A program made the position numbers and the translations under genes. Below, piece after piece: positions 45,175 through 54,449 of a stretch of 64,000 nt of DNA (the stretch's first letter is position 1; every line of letters starts with the position of its first letter). The notes beneath the pieces were generated by a model. It made no database searches and was not told the DNA's origin. It saw nothing but the letters and a program-made list of their open reading frames with translations. Origin of the DNA: Salibacteraceae bacterium (GTDB taxonomy: Bacteria > Bacteroidota > Bacteroidia > Flavobacteriales_G > Salibacteraceae); the NCBI GenBank assembly GCA_018401875.1, contig JAGYJZ010000006.1, forward strand, positions 116,860-180,859. Reading direction: 5' to 3'.

Positions 45175-46398
45175 CTATACATGAAGGTCAATATTCTTTT
45201 CTTTCAACAATTGGTGGTAAAGTGCTTGCATGTCGCTCACCGAGCGGTGATAGCTGAACTGTTCGCTGACGTGTACTTGGCCAATTTTGCCCATTGCCGT
45301 ACGTTTCAGGTTGTTGGTCGAAAGTTTGATCAGCGATTCGTTGAAAATGGATTGATCGTTGATGCCGCAGAGCAGGGCAGAGCCGTCTTCCACCACAATG
45401 TCTTCAATGCCGCCAACGCGTGTTGCAACAACAGGACGTGCTGCGGCCTGCGCTTCGATCAGGCTCACAGGCGTTCCTTCATTCAACGAGGTAAGTGTAA
45501 CGATATCTAACCCGGCCATTACTTGGTCAATTTCTCTGATCCACGAGGTGAAGCAAAGCGGAGAAGCGCTGTTGGGCGCGTCCAGCCAATTGAACGGGAT
45601 ATTTGTTTTTTTACAATAATCCAACAATGCATCCCTTGATTCTCCGTCACCGATGATGAAAAATCGAACATTTGGGTTGGCGTCATGCACGGGCATAACG
45701 GCATCCAAAAACATTTTGTGGTTTTTAATCGGCACCAATCGGCCCACAATTCCAATGGCAATTTCGTGATCTTTGAGGTTAAAACGCGCTCTAAAAGCCT
45801 TTCTTTTCTCGACTTGATCTTTTTGAAATCGGCTCAGGTCGAAACCAAGGTGCACAATTTCCACCTTTGATGGATCGGCAATTTTATGCACGAGCGAGAG
45901 CTCATCGGCTTGTATTTGACTGATGGCAATGATGCGCGAAGTTCGTTCTGCTAAATAGCGCTCGATCGATTTATAAACCGAGGTTTTGAATGTGCCAAAA
46001 TACGAGTGAAACACATGTCCGTGGAAGGTGTGCAAGACCACAGGAACGTTATTATGGATGGCAGCCAACCGACCCAAGGTTCCAGATTTTGCAGCGTGTG
46101 TGTGGACGATGTGTGGCTTAAATTCGCGAATGACGCGTGAAATCTCCTTGTATGATTTATAATCGCTGCGGGGCGAAATGGCCCGTTTCATTTCTGAAAT
46201 CACGGTGGGTTTTATGCCCAACTCTTCGAGCACAAACTCTGACGAGGCCTCCGTTTCGTCTTTATTTCCACCCAGCAATAGGGTTTCGAATCGGTCGTCC
46301 ATATAGCGCGTCAAGTAGGCCACATTAAAGGTCGGTCCGCCTAAATTGAAGCGATTAATGATGCGCAATACCCTTATTTTTTCTGGAGTTGTGCTCAT
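45175..46398 (-). CDS. family 4 glycosyltransferase
   Basis: A 407-residue GT-B enzyme. The N-terminal acceptor domain has RIINRFNLGGPTFNVAYLTRYM and HTHAAKSGTLGRLAA. The C-terminal donor domain has GIVGRLVPIKNHKMFLDAV and the EX7E-type SLNEGTPVSLIEAQAAARPVVATRVGG. It transfers a sugar to the lipid-linked repeat unit of the exopolysaccharide. It overlaps the asnB start region by 4 bases (46395-46398) and precedes the Wza-like gene by 36 bases. Donor and acceptor are unknown. Confidence 0.93.
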   Translation of the reverse strand: MSTTPEKIRVLRIINRFNLGGPTFNVAYLTRYMDDRFETLLLGGNKDETEASSEFVLEELGIKPTVISEMKRAISPRSDYKSYKEISRVIREFKPHIVHTHAAKSGTLGRLAAIHNNVPVVLHTFHGHVFHSYFGTFKTSVYKSIERYLAERTSRIIAISQIQADELSLVHKIADPSKVEIVHLGFDLSRFQKDQVEKRKAFRARFNLKDHEIAIGIVGRLVPIKNHKMFLDAVMPVHDANPNVRFFIIGDGESRDALLDYCKKTNIPFNWLDAPNSASPLCFTSWIREIDQVMAGLDIVTLTSLNEGTPVSLIEAQAAARPVVATRVGGIEDIVVEDGSALLCGINDQSIFNESLIKLSTNNLKRTAMGKIGQVHVSEQFSYHRSVSDMQALYHQLLKEKNIDLHV

Positions 46399-48326
46399 TT
46401 CATGTGCTTTTTATACCACGATTGAAACACGATGAATGCCCATGCGCTTGCAGGCGCATCGCCCGGTTTATTGGAGAATAATTTTAAGCGTAAATCATTA
46501 ATTGCATCTTGGTTAAACAAGTCTTGATCGCGTATGAATTCGGTGTCTGCGGCAACGTCCAAAAAGCTTGATTTCATTGGCCCGTTAAACCATTCGAGCA
46601 AGGGAACTTCAAAGCCTTTCTTTTTCCTGAGAAACACTTCACTCGGCAGTTGGTCGCGGTAGGTGTCTTGCAGGATTTTCTTTTTCGTGGTGTGGTTTAC
46701 CTTAAACATCACGGGCAGTTTAAACGCGTGCTTCACCAGGTGATGATCGAGAAAAGGTGTGCGCACTTCAAGGGCATGAGCCATCGACATGCTGTCTACT
46801 TTATACAACATATCATTGGGCAAAACGAGCAGCATGTCGCTCAACAGCACTTCATTCAGCGTTCCGTTTTTTCGGATGTGTTTCAGCAGAAGGTCTTTTC
46901 GTTTTTTGTAGGTATGTCCGTCATCAGAGAGGCGTTGGTTGCGCTCTAGCATCTGTTCTTTTAAAAAATAGTTGGCCTGCTCTTCTGTTAAGATTCCTGC
47001 CCAGCGCCAATAGCGATCGCGTGTATTGAGGGTGTAACCATCAGCAAATTTTTGAAGCTGTCGAGCGATGTTGCCTAACGACCCACTTCGCGATGCCGGC
47101 AAGTGATTCCAAATCGCACCTAACTTACCGATGATATGCTCTTTCAATTGAGGGTAGCGCAGCAAGTATTCTGCCCCGTGCTTATTGTAGCCACCAAAAA
47201 GCTCATCACCACCATCGCCACTCAAGGCTACTTTTACGTGATTTTTTGTGTGTTTCGAGAGAAGAAATACGTTCATTGCTGAAGAGTCAGCAAAAGGTTC
47301 ATCCAAATGATTCAGCACAAAATCAGCTGTTTCGATAAGGTCAGCGGCTTTTACGTCAAACAAATGGTGTTTTATTCCCAGATGTTTGGCCACACGCGTT
47401 GCATATTTTGATTCGTCATAAAAAGGTTGGTCAGAAAACCCAATACTGAACGCCTCGATGTCGTCTTTTTCTTCCTTCGCCACGGCAGATATGATGCTCG
47501 AATCGATGCCGCCACTCAGAAATGTACCCACCGGAACATCTGCCACCAAACGCCTGCGCACCGATTCACGCATGAATCGTTTGAGCACTTTTTGCGATTG
47601 TTGGTAGTCGTGTGCACTGAGCTCTTTTTCATCTGCGGGATCATATGGGATGCTGTACCATTGGTTTTTTGAGTACGACAACTCATCGTCTTTCCATTCC
47701 ACTTTTAAGCTGTGACCGGGTTCAAGTTTAAAGTGGTTCTTCAGAATCGTAGCCGGTGCAGGAATGTAGTTAAACTTGAAAAATGTGAAAAGTGAAACTT
47801 TGTCTATCTGCTTCTCAAACCCTAGTTCCATCAGCGCTTTCAGTTCAGAGGCAAAGCCAAACGATGACTCACTTTTCGCATAAACCAGGGGTTTTATTCC
47901 AAAGCGATCACGCGCGATAAAAAGTGAATTTTCTTTTTTGTCGTGGATTCCGAAAGCAAAAAAACCGTTGAGTTTAGCGAGGCATTTTTCGCCAAAGTGC
48001 ATGTATAGAATCAACAGCACTTCGGTGTCGCTTTCCGTGTTAAAGGAATATCCGAGCTGCTCGCATTCGTTTCTCAGTTCTTTGTAGTTGTAAATTTCAC
48101 CGTTATACACTAGGGTGAATCGTCCTGACAGGTCAACCATGGGCTGATGCGCGCGGGCGTCTAAATCGATGATGGAAAGGCGTGCATGGCCGAGCGCTAT
48201 GGGACCTTGAATGATGGCTTTTTGATGATCAGGACCACGGTGATGCAAGGATTGAAGCGCGGGTTCAAACTTTTTGAACTTTCCCGCTTCACGACTCAAA
48301 TCGATGACTCCTAGAATCCCGCACAT
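46395..48326 (-). CDS. asnB: glutamine-hydrolysing asparagine synthase family protein
   Basis: A 643-residue AsnB-type enzyme. Cys2 of MCGILGVIDL is the glutaminase nucleophile; RLSIIDLDARAHQP and YNGEIYNYKELR complete the N-terminal domain. The synthetase domain has the ATP loop GTFLSGGIDSSIISAVA near residues 267-283 and ALSGDGGDELFGGY. Within polysaccharide loci such enzymes often amidate sugar acids rather than make asparagine (family knowledge), which fits here. It begins 18 bases after the TIGR04282 gene and overlaps the GT4 gene. Confidence 0.9.
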   Translation of the reverse strand: MCGILGVIDLSREAGKFKKFEPALQSLHHRGPDHQKAIIQGPIALGHARLSIIDLDARAHQPMVDLSGRFTLVYNGEIYNYKELRNECEQLGYSFNTESDTEVLLILYMHFGEKCLAKLNGFFAFGIHDKKENSLFIARDRFGIKPLVYAKSESSFGFASELKALMELGFEKQIDKVSLFTFFKFNYIPAPATILKNHFKLEPGHSLKVEWKDDELSYSKNQWYSIPYDPADEKELSAHDYQQSQKVLKRFMRESVRRRLVADVPVGTFLSGGIDSSIISAVAKEEKDDIEAFSIGFSDQPFYDESKYATRVAKHLGIKHHLFDVKAADLIETADFVLNHLDEPFADSSAMNVFLLSKHTKNHVKVALSGDGGDELFGGYNKHGAEYLLRYPQLKEHIIGKLGAIWNHLPASRSGSLGNIARQLQKFADGYTLNTRDRYWRWAGILTEEQANYFLKEQMLERNQRLSDDGHTYKKRKDLLLKHIRKNGTLNEVLLSDMLLVLPNDMLYKVDSMSMAHALEVRTPFLDHHLVKHAFKLPVMFKVNHTTKKKILQDTYRDQLPSEVFLRKKKGFEVPLLEWFNGPMKSSFLDVAADTEFIRDQDLFNQDAINDLRLKLFSNKPGDAPASAWAFIVFQSWYKKHMK

Positions 48327-48344
48327 GGGTGCAAATTAGCAAAA

Positions 48345-48968
48345 TTAAAACCAGTCTTCGTTCTTTTGACGTGGGAACTTATCAAGAGCTTTTAAATCTT
48401 CGATCGTGTCAATGTCGTTGAGGGTTTTCAATAAGTAATACTTGGCATTCATCTTCTTTAGGTCCAAAATGGTGTCCATCAGCAAGTCATCAGTGCTCCA
48501 GTTTTTCCCCTCGAAAAGGGTGGGCAGAAATTTTGTCATACCGATCAAATAGTAGCCGCCATCTTTTGCTGGCCCGAGCACCACATCGTTATTGTCGAGC
48601 ACTGCAAATGCCTCTTTGATCATGTAGGTTTCTAGCTCCAAGCAATCGCTGCCAATGATGATTACGCGCTGTTTTCCTTGCGCGAAGGCATCGGCAAAGG
48701 CGTTCTGCATTTTCTCGCCCAAGTCTTCTCCTTGTTGCAAGTGTTTTCTAAACAACATGTTATCCCAAAGGTCATTATTGTCAATGTGTTCTGAGTAATA
48801 CACAGCCTTGTCAGCGTTGAGGTTTTTCACGACCTCTTTGGTGTAGAGTAAAAGTTTGTGGTAAACGTTCAATGCTTGCTCGTCACCAATCGACTTTGCA
48901 AGGCGCGTTTTCACCTTTCCCAGTTCAAGGTTTTTTACAAAAATGATAAGTCGATCATTGTCCGTCAC
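48345..48968 (-). CDS. TIGR04282 (DUF2064) arsenosugar-type glycosyltransferase
   Basis: A 207-residue GT-A-like nucleotidyl/glycosyltransferase. It has IIFVKNLELGKVKTRLAKSIGD at the N-terminus, RVIIIGSDCLELE with the metal-binding DC, DVVLGPAKDGGYYLIGM and TLNDIDTIEDLKAL at the C-terminus. The family is found next to arsenosugar radical SAM genes, and here the arsS gene is 9 bases upstream. It may transfer a sugar in arsenosugar synthesis or act on another substrate. No arsenic methyltransferase is visible in the window. Confidence 0.85.
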   Translation of the reverse strand: MTDNDRLIIFVKNLELGKVKTRLAKSIGDEQALNVYHKLLLYTKEVVKNLNADKAVYYSEHIDNNDLWDNMLFRKHLQQGEDLGEKMQNAFADAFAQGKQRVIIIGSDCLELETYMIKEAFAVLDNNDVVLGPAKDGGYYLIGMTKFLPTLFEGKNWSTDDLLMDTILDLKKMNAKYYLLKTLNDIDTIEDLKALDKFPRQKNEDWF

Positions 48969-48977
48969 ACAGCAAAA

Positions 48978-50036
48978 TTAAAGCAATGAACCCTGACATG
49001 ACGAGCCTAAACCTGCTGTACAGCCGAAACAATGCTGATGCGTTGCTATTTCTCTGTTTTTGAGTAGGTTAATATTTAGATCAACGATGGATTGTGGCGC
49101 ACGGCCATCGGGCGCGATTTTCAACATTTGATTGAAGTCGCAGTCATAAAGTTTTCCTTGCCAATCAACAGATAGTGTGTTTTTACACATCAATCCATCC
49201 AGCGCCAATGGGTTAAAGGCACCGATGAGTTTAAACATATATTCTTCGTAGTTCTCCGTCTGAATGAGGTGATCTAAAAACCTACTGATCGGAAGGTTGG
49301 TGATGGCGAGAAGTTGGTTGAATGTGAGGTCGAACTCATCCTTCAAAACGGTTTTAAACTGACATTCAAGTGAAGCTTGTGGTTCTGATAAAAAGGCGCC
49401 AGACGGATTGTACACTAAATCAAGGACTAACCCGGTCTCTGCTTTTCCATATCCAACGCCATTGAGTCGTTTTAATGCGTTGATCGACTTGTCAAAAACT
49501 CCTTTTCCACGCTGCCGGTCTGTTTTATCGGCATTGTAAAAGGGCAGGGAAGAGATCAAGCGAACCCGATGCTTGGCGAAGAATTCAGGAAGCCGATGAT
49601 ACTTCGCGTTTGATTCGATGATCGTGAGATTCGATCGTACAATGATTTCTTTCACGAACGGCCGCGCTTGCGCCACAAACCACTCAAAATCAGGATTCAT
49701 TTCGGGTGCGCCACCGGTGAGGTCGAGGGTTTTAATATGGTTTGTCTTCAACACATTTAGACACTCTAGCATGGTTTCACGCGTCATGATTTCTTTGCGG
49801 TCAGGACCGGCATCAACGTGGCAATGACTGCATGTTTGATTGCACATATACCCCAAATTGACCTGAAGAATTTCAAGTGCCTTTGGTTTTAACGGAAATT
49901 GCCCGTGTGTTTGCAATGTTTTTTTGAATGTGGGAGCAGTGCCGTCAGCAAAGATTCCTGAGGATAAAAAATCGATCTGAACTTGCGCGTTGGACAGTTT
50001 GCTCGACTGTGATTTGAGGGTTTTGATTAACGACAT
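48978..50036 (-). CDS. arsS: arsenosugar biosynthesis radical SAM protein ArsS
   Basis: A 352-residue radical SAM enzyme with the 4Fe-4S motif CNQTCSHCHVDAGPDRKE (CxxxCxxC) near residues 64-72. Also seen are LDLTGGAPEMNPDFEWFV and a Cys-rich C-terminus HQHCFGCTAGLGSSCQGSLL that could bind a further cluster. ArsS is proposed to transfer the 5'-deoxyadenosyl group to dimethylarsinous acid. It is first of the long minus-strand unit running into the polysaccharide operon. The family assignment is good; the biochemical role is from literature on the family. Confidence 0.88.
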   Translation of the reverse strand: MSLIKTLKSQSSKLSNAQVQIDFLSSGIFADGTAPTFKKTLQTHGQFPLKPKALEILQVNLGYMCNQTCSHCHVDAGPDRKEIMTRETMLECLNVLKTNHIKTLDLTGGAPEMNPDFEWFVAQARPFVKEIIVRSNLTIIESNAKYHRLPEFFAKHRVRLISSLPFYNADKTDRQRGKGVFDKSINALKRLNGVGYGKAETGLVLDLVYNPSGAFLSEPQASLECQFKTVLKDEFDLTFNQLLAITNLPISRFLDHLIQTENYEEYMFKLIGAFNPLALDGLMCKNTLSVDWQGKLYDCDFNQMLKIAPDGRAPQSIVDLNINLLKNREIATHQHCFGCTAGLGSSCQGSLL

Positions 50037-50240
50037 TTTAGTTATTCTTCATTGCTCGGATTCATCCGTTTCCCTTTCTTGTTTTCCATGGTTTTCTGCG
50101 GTTGGTTGAATCGCGCTGGCTTCCATGATTTGTTTTTAGGGTTTACAAGCGTACGAAAAGACCGATTTATATTTTGAATTATTGTGACCTAAGTAACAAA
50201 GTGCACAAAGGGAAGGTTTGATTTGTCGCACATTTGCGGC

Positions 50241-50825
50241 ATGAATATACTAAAGCGTCAGTGGGAAAAGTTTAAGGCAAAATCACTTTGGGGGAAGTCA
50301 ACCGACATCCTTTTTCTTGTCTTTATTGTGATGATGTTTACCACCGATGGACGCGTCATGTTTCAGCGGATTATTTTGAAAACGGGTATTTTTGGCGACT
50401 TCAACGCCAACGAGTCGCGCCAGTTATCTGACGCTTCGTTGCAATGGCAATTTGAAGACGAAAATGGCCAACCAGCGCAACTTGCCGACTTTAAAGGACA
50501 AATGGTTTTCCTGAATTATTGGGCCACGTGGTGTCCGCCTTGCAATGCCGAAATGCCCAGTATCATTGAACTTATGGAAAAGGCTGACGGCAAAGTGAAG
50601 TTCGTTTTTCTCACACACGAAGGGCGCGAAAGGGTAGAGAAGCACCTCACGCGCAAGGAATGGAATTTGCCGGTGTATTATTATCAATTTGCCCCGCCCG
50701 AACAAATCGCATCGCCTTCGTTACCCACAACATTTATCATTGATCGTGACGGCAAAATGATCTATCAATCAAAAGGAATGCGCGATTGGAGCGATGATGA
50801 AGCCCTAGAGCTTTTAGGGATTTAA
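50241..50825 (+). CDS. TlpA/ResA-like membrane-anchored thioredoxin
   Basis: The start was placed at ATG 50241 (MNILKRQWEKFKAKSL), giving 194 residues; an in-frame TTG 18 bases earlier would overlap a CACATTTG promoter-like stretch. One N-terminal membrane helix (STDILFLVFIVMMF) precedes a TlpA domain with FLNYWATWCPPCNAEMPSI (CPPC site near residue 100) and PSLPTTFIIDRDGKMIY. It acts in periplasmic thiol reduction, for example cytochrome c maturation. It is monocistronic and convergent with the OlsF-like gene, with stop codons overlapping by 4 bases. Confidence 0.88.
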   Translation: MNILKRQWEKFKAKSLWGKSTDILFLVFIVMMFTTDGRVMFQRIILKTGIFGDFNANESRQLSDASLQWQFEDENGQPAQLADFKGQMVFLNYWATWCPPCNAEMPSIIELMEKADGKVKFVFLTHEGRERVEKHLTRKEWNLPVYYYQFAPPEQIASPSLPTTFIIDRDGKMIYQSKGMRDWSDDEALELLGI

Positions 50826-52618
50826 GCTACCAAATTGCGTTCAAACATGGCTTTGCTGAGTTCGGCATTGTCCATTTCCTTCATCAGTGACACGATGGTT
50901 GTAGATGGAATGTCATATACATCGAGCAGCATGAATCCATCCAATGCATCGTTGAATTTTGGGTCGATGTTGAAGCCGATCACCGTTGCGTTTTGCTTCA
51001 GGTATTTTTTAAACAGCACAGGAATATTCAGTCCGAGCGGTTCTATTTCTTGGATGATCTTATCGAGTTTTGAGAGGTCGGCTTGCGATGATTCGAGTAA
51101 AATATCAACGTCTACCGATTGCTGATCGACCTTAAACTTGTTTCTCGGTTTTACGTGCTTGGCGTATTCTTCGTGGTAGAAATTGCGCTTCAAAAATTCG
51201 ATCAAAATGCCTTTTGAAAATCCTGAGAATTTATTACTGATGCTCACCGGGCCCATCAAATAGCGGTATTCAGGGTTTTGCAGCAGAAAAACAAGTATTC
51301 CTTTCCAAAGCAAGAAGAGTGGGAGCGGTTTTTTCTGGTATTCCTTCACGATGTAGCTTCTGCCGAGCTCTAAACTTTGGCGCATCACGGGAAATAGCTT
51401 CGCTTTGATCTTAAACAATTGAAAGGTGTAAAATCCCCGCATGCCATAAGCGCGCATGATGTCGGCACCTTTACCTATGCGGTAGCCACCCACAATGGTG
51501 TTTGCCGCTTTGTCCCAAATGATCAAATGGTGGTAATACAAGTCATATTCATCGAGGTCAACGCTGTGGTTGGTGCCTTCGCCTGCCTCGCGAAAGGTCA
51601 ATTCTCGCAATCGACCGATTTCTTGCATCAACGAGGGAATGCGCTGACTCGGAGTGCAGTACACACTAAAATTTGCAGAATCAAACAGCTTGTAGTTTTT
51701 CTCTAGGATTTCAATTTCACTGACCAAGGCCGCTTTTGGTTGTGGTTCTTGGATAGGCTCCACTACTTTCGATCGTTTCAAGCCATTTCTGAAAAAGCGT
51801 TTCACCTCATGCGCGCTTCCCAATGCGTAAGTTTTTGAGCGCATATAGCGGCCCAATTGATCGGTCTCAGCAAATTGTTGTTGCTCCTTGAGTTGGATGG
51901 GTTTGCCGATGCGCACTTCGATGGTGCGGTCTTTTTTATTGAGCAACTCTGAAGGCAGTTTTGCGGTGCGCAGCAAAGGATTGATCATCCCGAGCAGGTG
52001 AAACAACACACTGTTTCTTCCTTTGAAGTAAATCGGTACGATGGGCACTTGCGCCTTTTGTATGAATTTGATGGCACTTTTATCCCATTGCTTGTCGGTG
52101 ATGTGCGTTTTATGCAAACTTGACACTTCACCGGCTGGAAAAAACCCCAATGGGTGGCCATCTTTCAAGTGCTTCATGGCGATGCGTAATCCGGCAAAAC
52201 TGCTTTCAGAAGAAATGCTTTGGTCAAACGGATTTACGGGTAGGATTTTGTCCTTGAGCGGTTCGATGGAGCGGAGTAGGTAGTTGGCAACAACCTTATA
52301 ATCTTCGCGCTGTTCAGCGAGAATGCGGAGAAGAATGAGCCCGTCAATGCCGCCATACGGATGGTTTGAAACGGTGATGAAGGCACCTTCTTTTGGTAGG
52401 TTTTTGAGGTCGTCAGGATTGAGGTGATACCGGATTCCCAATTGTTCGATCGACTTGTCGAGGAAAAGCACCGGGTTTTCAGAAAAGGCCGTTCTATACA
52501 TGTCGTTCAACTGAGACAGTCTCAACATTTTCATCAATACTTCGGCAAGGCTGCTGATTTTAAATTTTTTGAGGTTGGCTGCTTTCGCAAAATCAGCGGT
52601 GTTGATGAGGTTTTCCAT
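50822..52618 (-). CDS. bifunctional acyltransferase, LPLAT plus N-acyltransferase (OlsF-like aminolipid synthase)
   Basis: A 598-residue fusion. Residues about 60-260 form a PlsC-type O-acyltransferase with NHPYGGIDG (His and Asp five residues apart), FFPAGEVSS and PIVPIYFKGRNS. Residues about 310-520 form a GNAT-like N-acyltransferase of the OlsB/hemolysin type (TFREAGEG, YDLYYHHLIIWDKAANTIVGGYRIG, LELGRSYIVKEYQKKP, YLMGPVSIS). This domain order is that of OlsF, which makes ornithine lipids in Serratia and Flavobacterium (family knowledge). In Bacteroides, separate GlsB/GlsA make glycine lipids, so the head-group amino acid here is open. Confidence 0.82.
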   Translation of the reverse strand: MENLINTADFAKAANLKKFKISSLAEVLMKMLRLSQLNDMYRTAFSENPVLFLDKSIEQLGIRYHLNPDDLKNLPKEGAFITVSNHPYGGIDGLILLRILAEQREDYKVVANYLLRSIEPLKDKILPVNPFDQSISSESSFAGLRIAMKHLKDGHPLGFFPAGEVSSLHKTHITDKQWDKSAIKFIQKAQVPIVPIYFKGRNSVLFHLLGMINPLLRTAKLPSELLNKKDRTIEVRIGKPIQLKEQQQFAETDQLGRYMRSKTYALGSAHEVKRFFRNGLKRSKVVEPIQEPQPKAALVSEIEILEKNYKLFDSANFSVYCTPSQRIPSLMQEIGRLRELTFREAGEGTNHSVDLDEYDLYYHHLIIWDKAANTIVGGYRIGKGADIMRAYGMRGFYTFQLFKIKAKLFPVMRQSLELGRSYIVKEYQKKPLPLFLLWKGILVFLLQNPEYRYLMGPVSISNKFSGFSKGILIEFLKRNFYHEEYAKHVKPRNKFKVDQQSVDVDILLESSQADLSKLDKIIQEIEPLGLNIPVLFKKYLKQNATVIGFNIDPKFNDALDGFMLLDVYDIPSTTIVSLMKEMDNAELSKAMFERNLVA

Positions 52619-52723
52619 TCAGAGATAAACGTTTAGTGGTGTATCCATCAAAGTTCTTTTTCCAATGTTTTTATACGATATCATCAGCGTTAACATATTG
52701 TTGATTTAGAATCAAGGATTTTG

Positions 52724-52753
52724 TTGGCAGGTACATTGACGGTGCTATATTCG
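52724..52753 (+). promoter_or_regulatory. promoter of the DUF1571 gene (TTG-N19-TATATTCG)
   Basis: TTG at 52724-52726 and TATATTCG at 52746-52753 are 19 bases apart, close to the Bacteroidota -33/-7 consensus. The -7 box ends 5 bases before the ATG at 52758, so the transcript would be essentially leaderless. Confidence 0.55.
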
Positions 52754-52757
52754 CTTT

Positions 52758-53582
52758 ATGAGAATCTCTGTGCTGATTGCTTCAGTGTTGTTCGGATTTA
52801 CTGCCTTTTCACAAGATGTTGTGGATTGTGAAAAGACCTTTGAGTTTATTTATTCCCAATGGGCTGATGTGGACAATATGCAATACCACTCCAAGAAATT
52901 TGAACGCCATTTATCGGAAGAGAATCGGGCGGAATTTGATTTTACCATTCAGCGATCGCCCTACAAAGTGGCCGGTCGAATGGCGGATAAAGGGCACTAC
53001 ATTTTGTTCGATCCTGCGGTTTCAGAAGATCAGGCCATGTATATTTCAAATGGTTTCCCCTACACCAATTTGAGCCTCGATATTCACGGCAAGCTCTTCC
53101 GGGGGCTGAATCATTACACCATCAATGACGCAGGAGCCGAATTTATCTACGGCATCATTAGGCGAGAGTACGAGCGACTTCCAGAGAATTTTCAATGCAA
53201 AAAAGTCGTGCGCAACGGTAATGAAGAAATTTTGATTCGGGCAGAAACTGATGATTTTCATTGGAAAGACTATGCCGGAGAAAAGGGTGAAACAGTGCTG
53301 AGCATTGCCAGTAAGCTGAGTGTTTCTGCTTATTTGATCATTGAGAAAAACAGTCATATCAACGAATACACGCAAGATTGTAGCGGACTTTCTATGAAAG
53401 TGCCTTCACACTATGGCCGTGTGGTAGAGTTGTATGTTGATGCCGACCACGGACTGCCGATGCGCATCGCCAATTACGATGATAAAGGTTTGTTTGAGAG
53501 CTTCGACTACACTAACTATCGCTTCAATGTGGAGTTAGACCCAAGTTACTTTACGGTCGATTTCTTAGATAAATTAGATTGA
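52758..53582 (+). CDS. DUF1571 family secreted protein
   Basis: A 274-residue protein with a signal peptide (MRISVLIASVLFGFTAFSQ). The body has the DUF1571 pattern: WADVDNMQYHSKKFER, FTIQRSPYKVAGRM, GIIRREYERLPENFQCK, and near the end ELYVDADHGLPMRIANYDDKGLFESFDYTNYRFN followed by PSYFTVDFLD. The family is periplasmic, found in Bacteroidota and Planctomycetes, and of unknown function; the fold may be LolA/LppX-like (inference). It is monocistronic, with a nearly leaderless promoter. Confidence 0.85.
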   Translation: MRISVLIASVLFGFTAFSQDVVDCEKTFEFIYSQWADVDNMQYHSKKFERHLSEENRAEFDFTIQRSPYKVAGRMADKGHYILFDPAVSEDQAMYISNGFPYTNLSLDIHGKLFRGLNHYTINDAGAEFIYGIIRREYERLPENFQCKKVVRNGNEEILIRAETDDFHWKDYAGEKGETVLSIASKLSVSAYLIIEKNSHINEYTQDCSGLSMKVPSHYGRVVELYVDADHGLPMRIANYDDKGLFESFDYTNYRFNVELDPSYFTVDFLDKLD

Positions 53583-53594
53583 CTTTTCAAAACG

Positions 53595-54449
53595 TTAAAT
53601 GCTGAAAGCATAGGAGCCGATCTCGCCCTGTCTTTCGCCTTTAAATAGCACTTGGTATTCGCCCGCTTCCCAAAAATTGACGAACAAGTCGAGCGGTAGA
53701 TCATAATCGCCAGGTCCATAAACCGTTGGTGAAAGCACGGTTTTTATAACACGTTGCTCGGCATCGATGATCGTTACACTCACTTTATCGTAGTTGTGCA
53801 CTTTGAAGGCCATTTCGCCACGAATGCGGTTAACTTTCGCAGAGAAAAGCGCATCTGCTGATGGTGCGTGATCAGTGGTGTACCACGGTTTCGGCAGGCC
53901 GAGCGCGCCTGATACAAACGCTACGAGTTCTTGCTCGGATTTAGAGAATTGGGAAATGGAACTGATGGGCGCGCAATCAGACATCACCCAAATGGCGTGC
54001 TGTTGAGCTTCTTGGCGTAATTCGCGGTGGCGATTGAGGTAGTTGGCAGTTTTTAGAAGCACCCCCGAGCTCATTGGGCCAAGCGCATATATGCCGCCAA
54101 ATTCTGGACCTGAATTTTGACTCTGACAGCAAAACCCAAACGCCTGCTTGATCACCTGATCGCGTGGCGCCAACGCGATAATCATTTCGTGGGTGATGAT
54201 AATGTCTTGAATATTGGCATCTGCAGAAAGCATGATTCTGCCCGGTTCGATGCGCGTGAATAGGGCTTCTGTGCTGTTGTTGGTCGCCACCACTTGAATG
54301 CACTCTTCTTTGTGGTTGCCCAAACTTGTAATGTGCAGCAATAATTTTCCTGAACTGAGGAGTTGTTCGATGGCTTGCACCTCAGCTTGAGAAGGTTGAA
54401 CGATGAAGGTGAGTAAGACAAAACTGAAAATGAACGATTTGAAAAACAT
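53595..54449 (-). CDS. secreted protein of unknown function
   Basis: The start at ATG 54449 gives 284 residues with a signal peptide (MFFKSFIFSFVLLTFIVQPSQA); a longer reading to 54512 adds a non-signal leader. The middle contains FCCQSQNSGPEFGG and a conserved-looking DCAPISSISQFSKSEQELVAF. The C-terminal third is a beta-sandwich-like region (DKVSVTIIDAEQRVIKTV, GDYDLPLDLFVNFWEAGEYQVLFKG) reminiscent of the FlgD/secretion-tail Ig-like fold. No family was recognised. It is convergent with the DUF1571 gene, 12 bases apart. Confidence 0.65.
   Translation of the reverse strand: MFFKSFIFSFVLLTFIVQPSQAEVQAIEQLLSSGKLLLHITSLGNHKEECIQVVATNNSTEALFTRIEPGRIMLSADANIQDIIITHEMIIALAPRDQVIKQAFGFCCQSQNSGPEFGGIYALGPMSSGVLLKTANYLNRHRELRQEAQQHAIWVMSDCAPISSISQFSKSEQELVAFVSGALGLPKPWYTTDHAPSADALFSAKVNRIRGEMAFKVHNYDKVSVTIIDAEQRVIKTVLSPTVYGPGDYDLPLDLFVNFWEAGEYQVLFKGERQGEIGSYAFSI

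Noticed and set aside
52513..52523. GAGACAGTCTC palindrome inside the OlsF-like gene, repeated at 54683-54693 upstream of the antiporter gene.
   Set aside because: Eleven bases, twice in 64 kb, one copy inside a coding region; probably chance.
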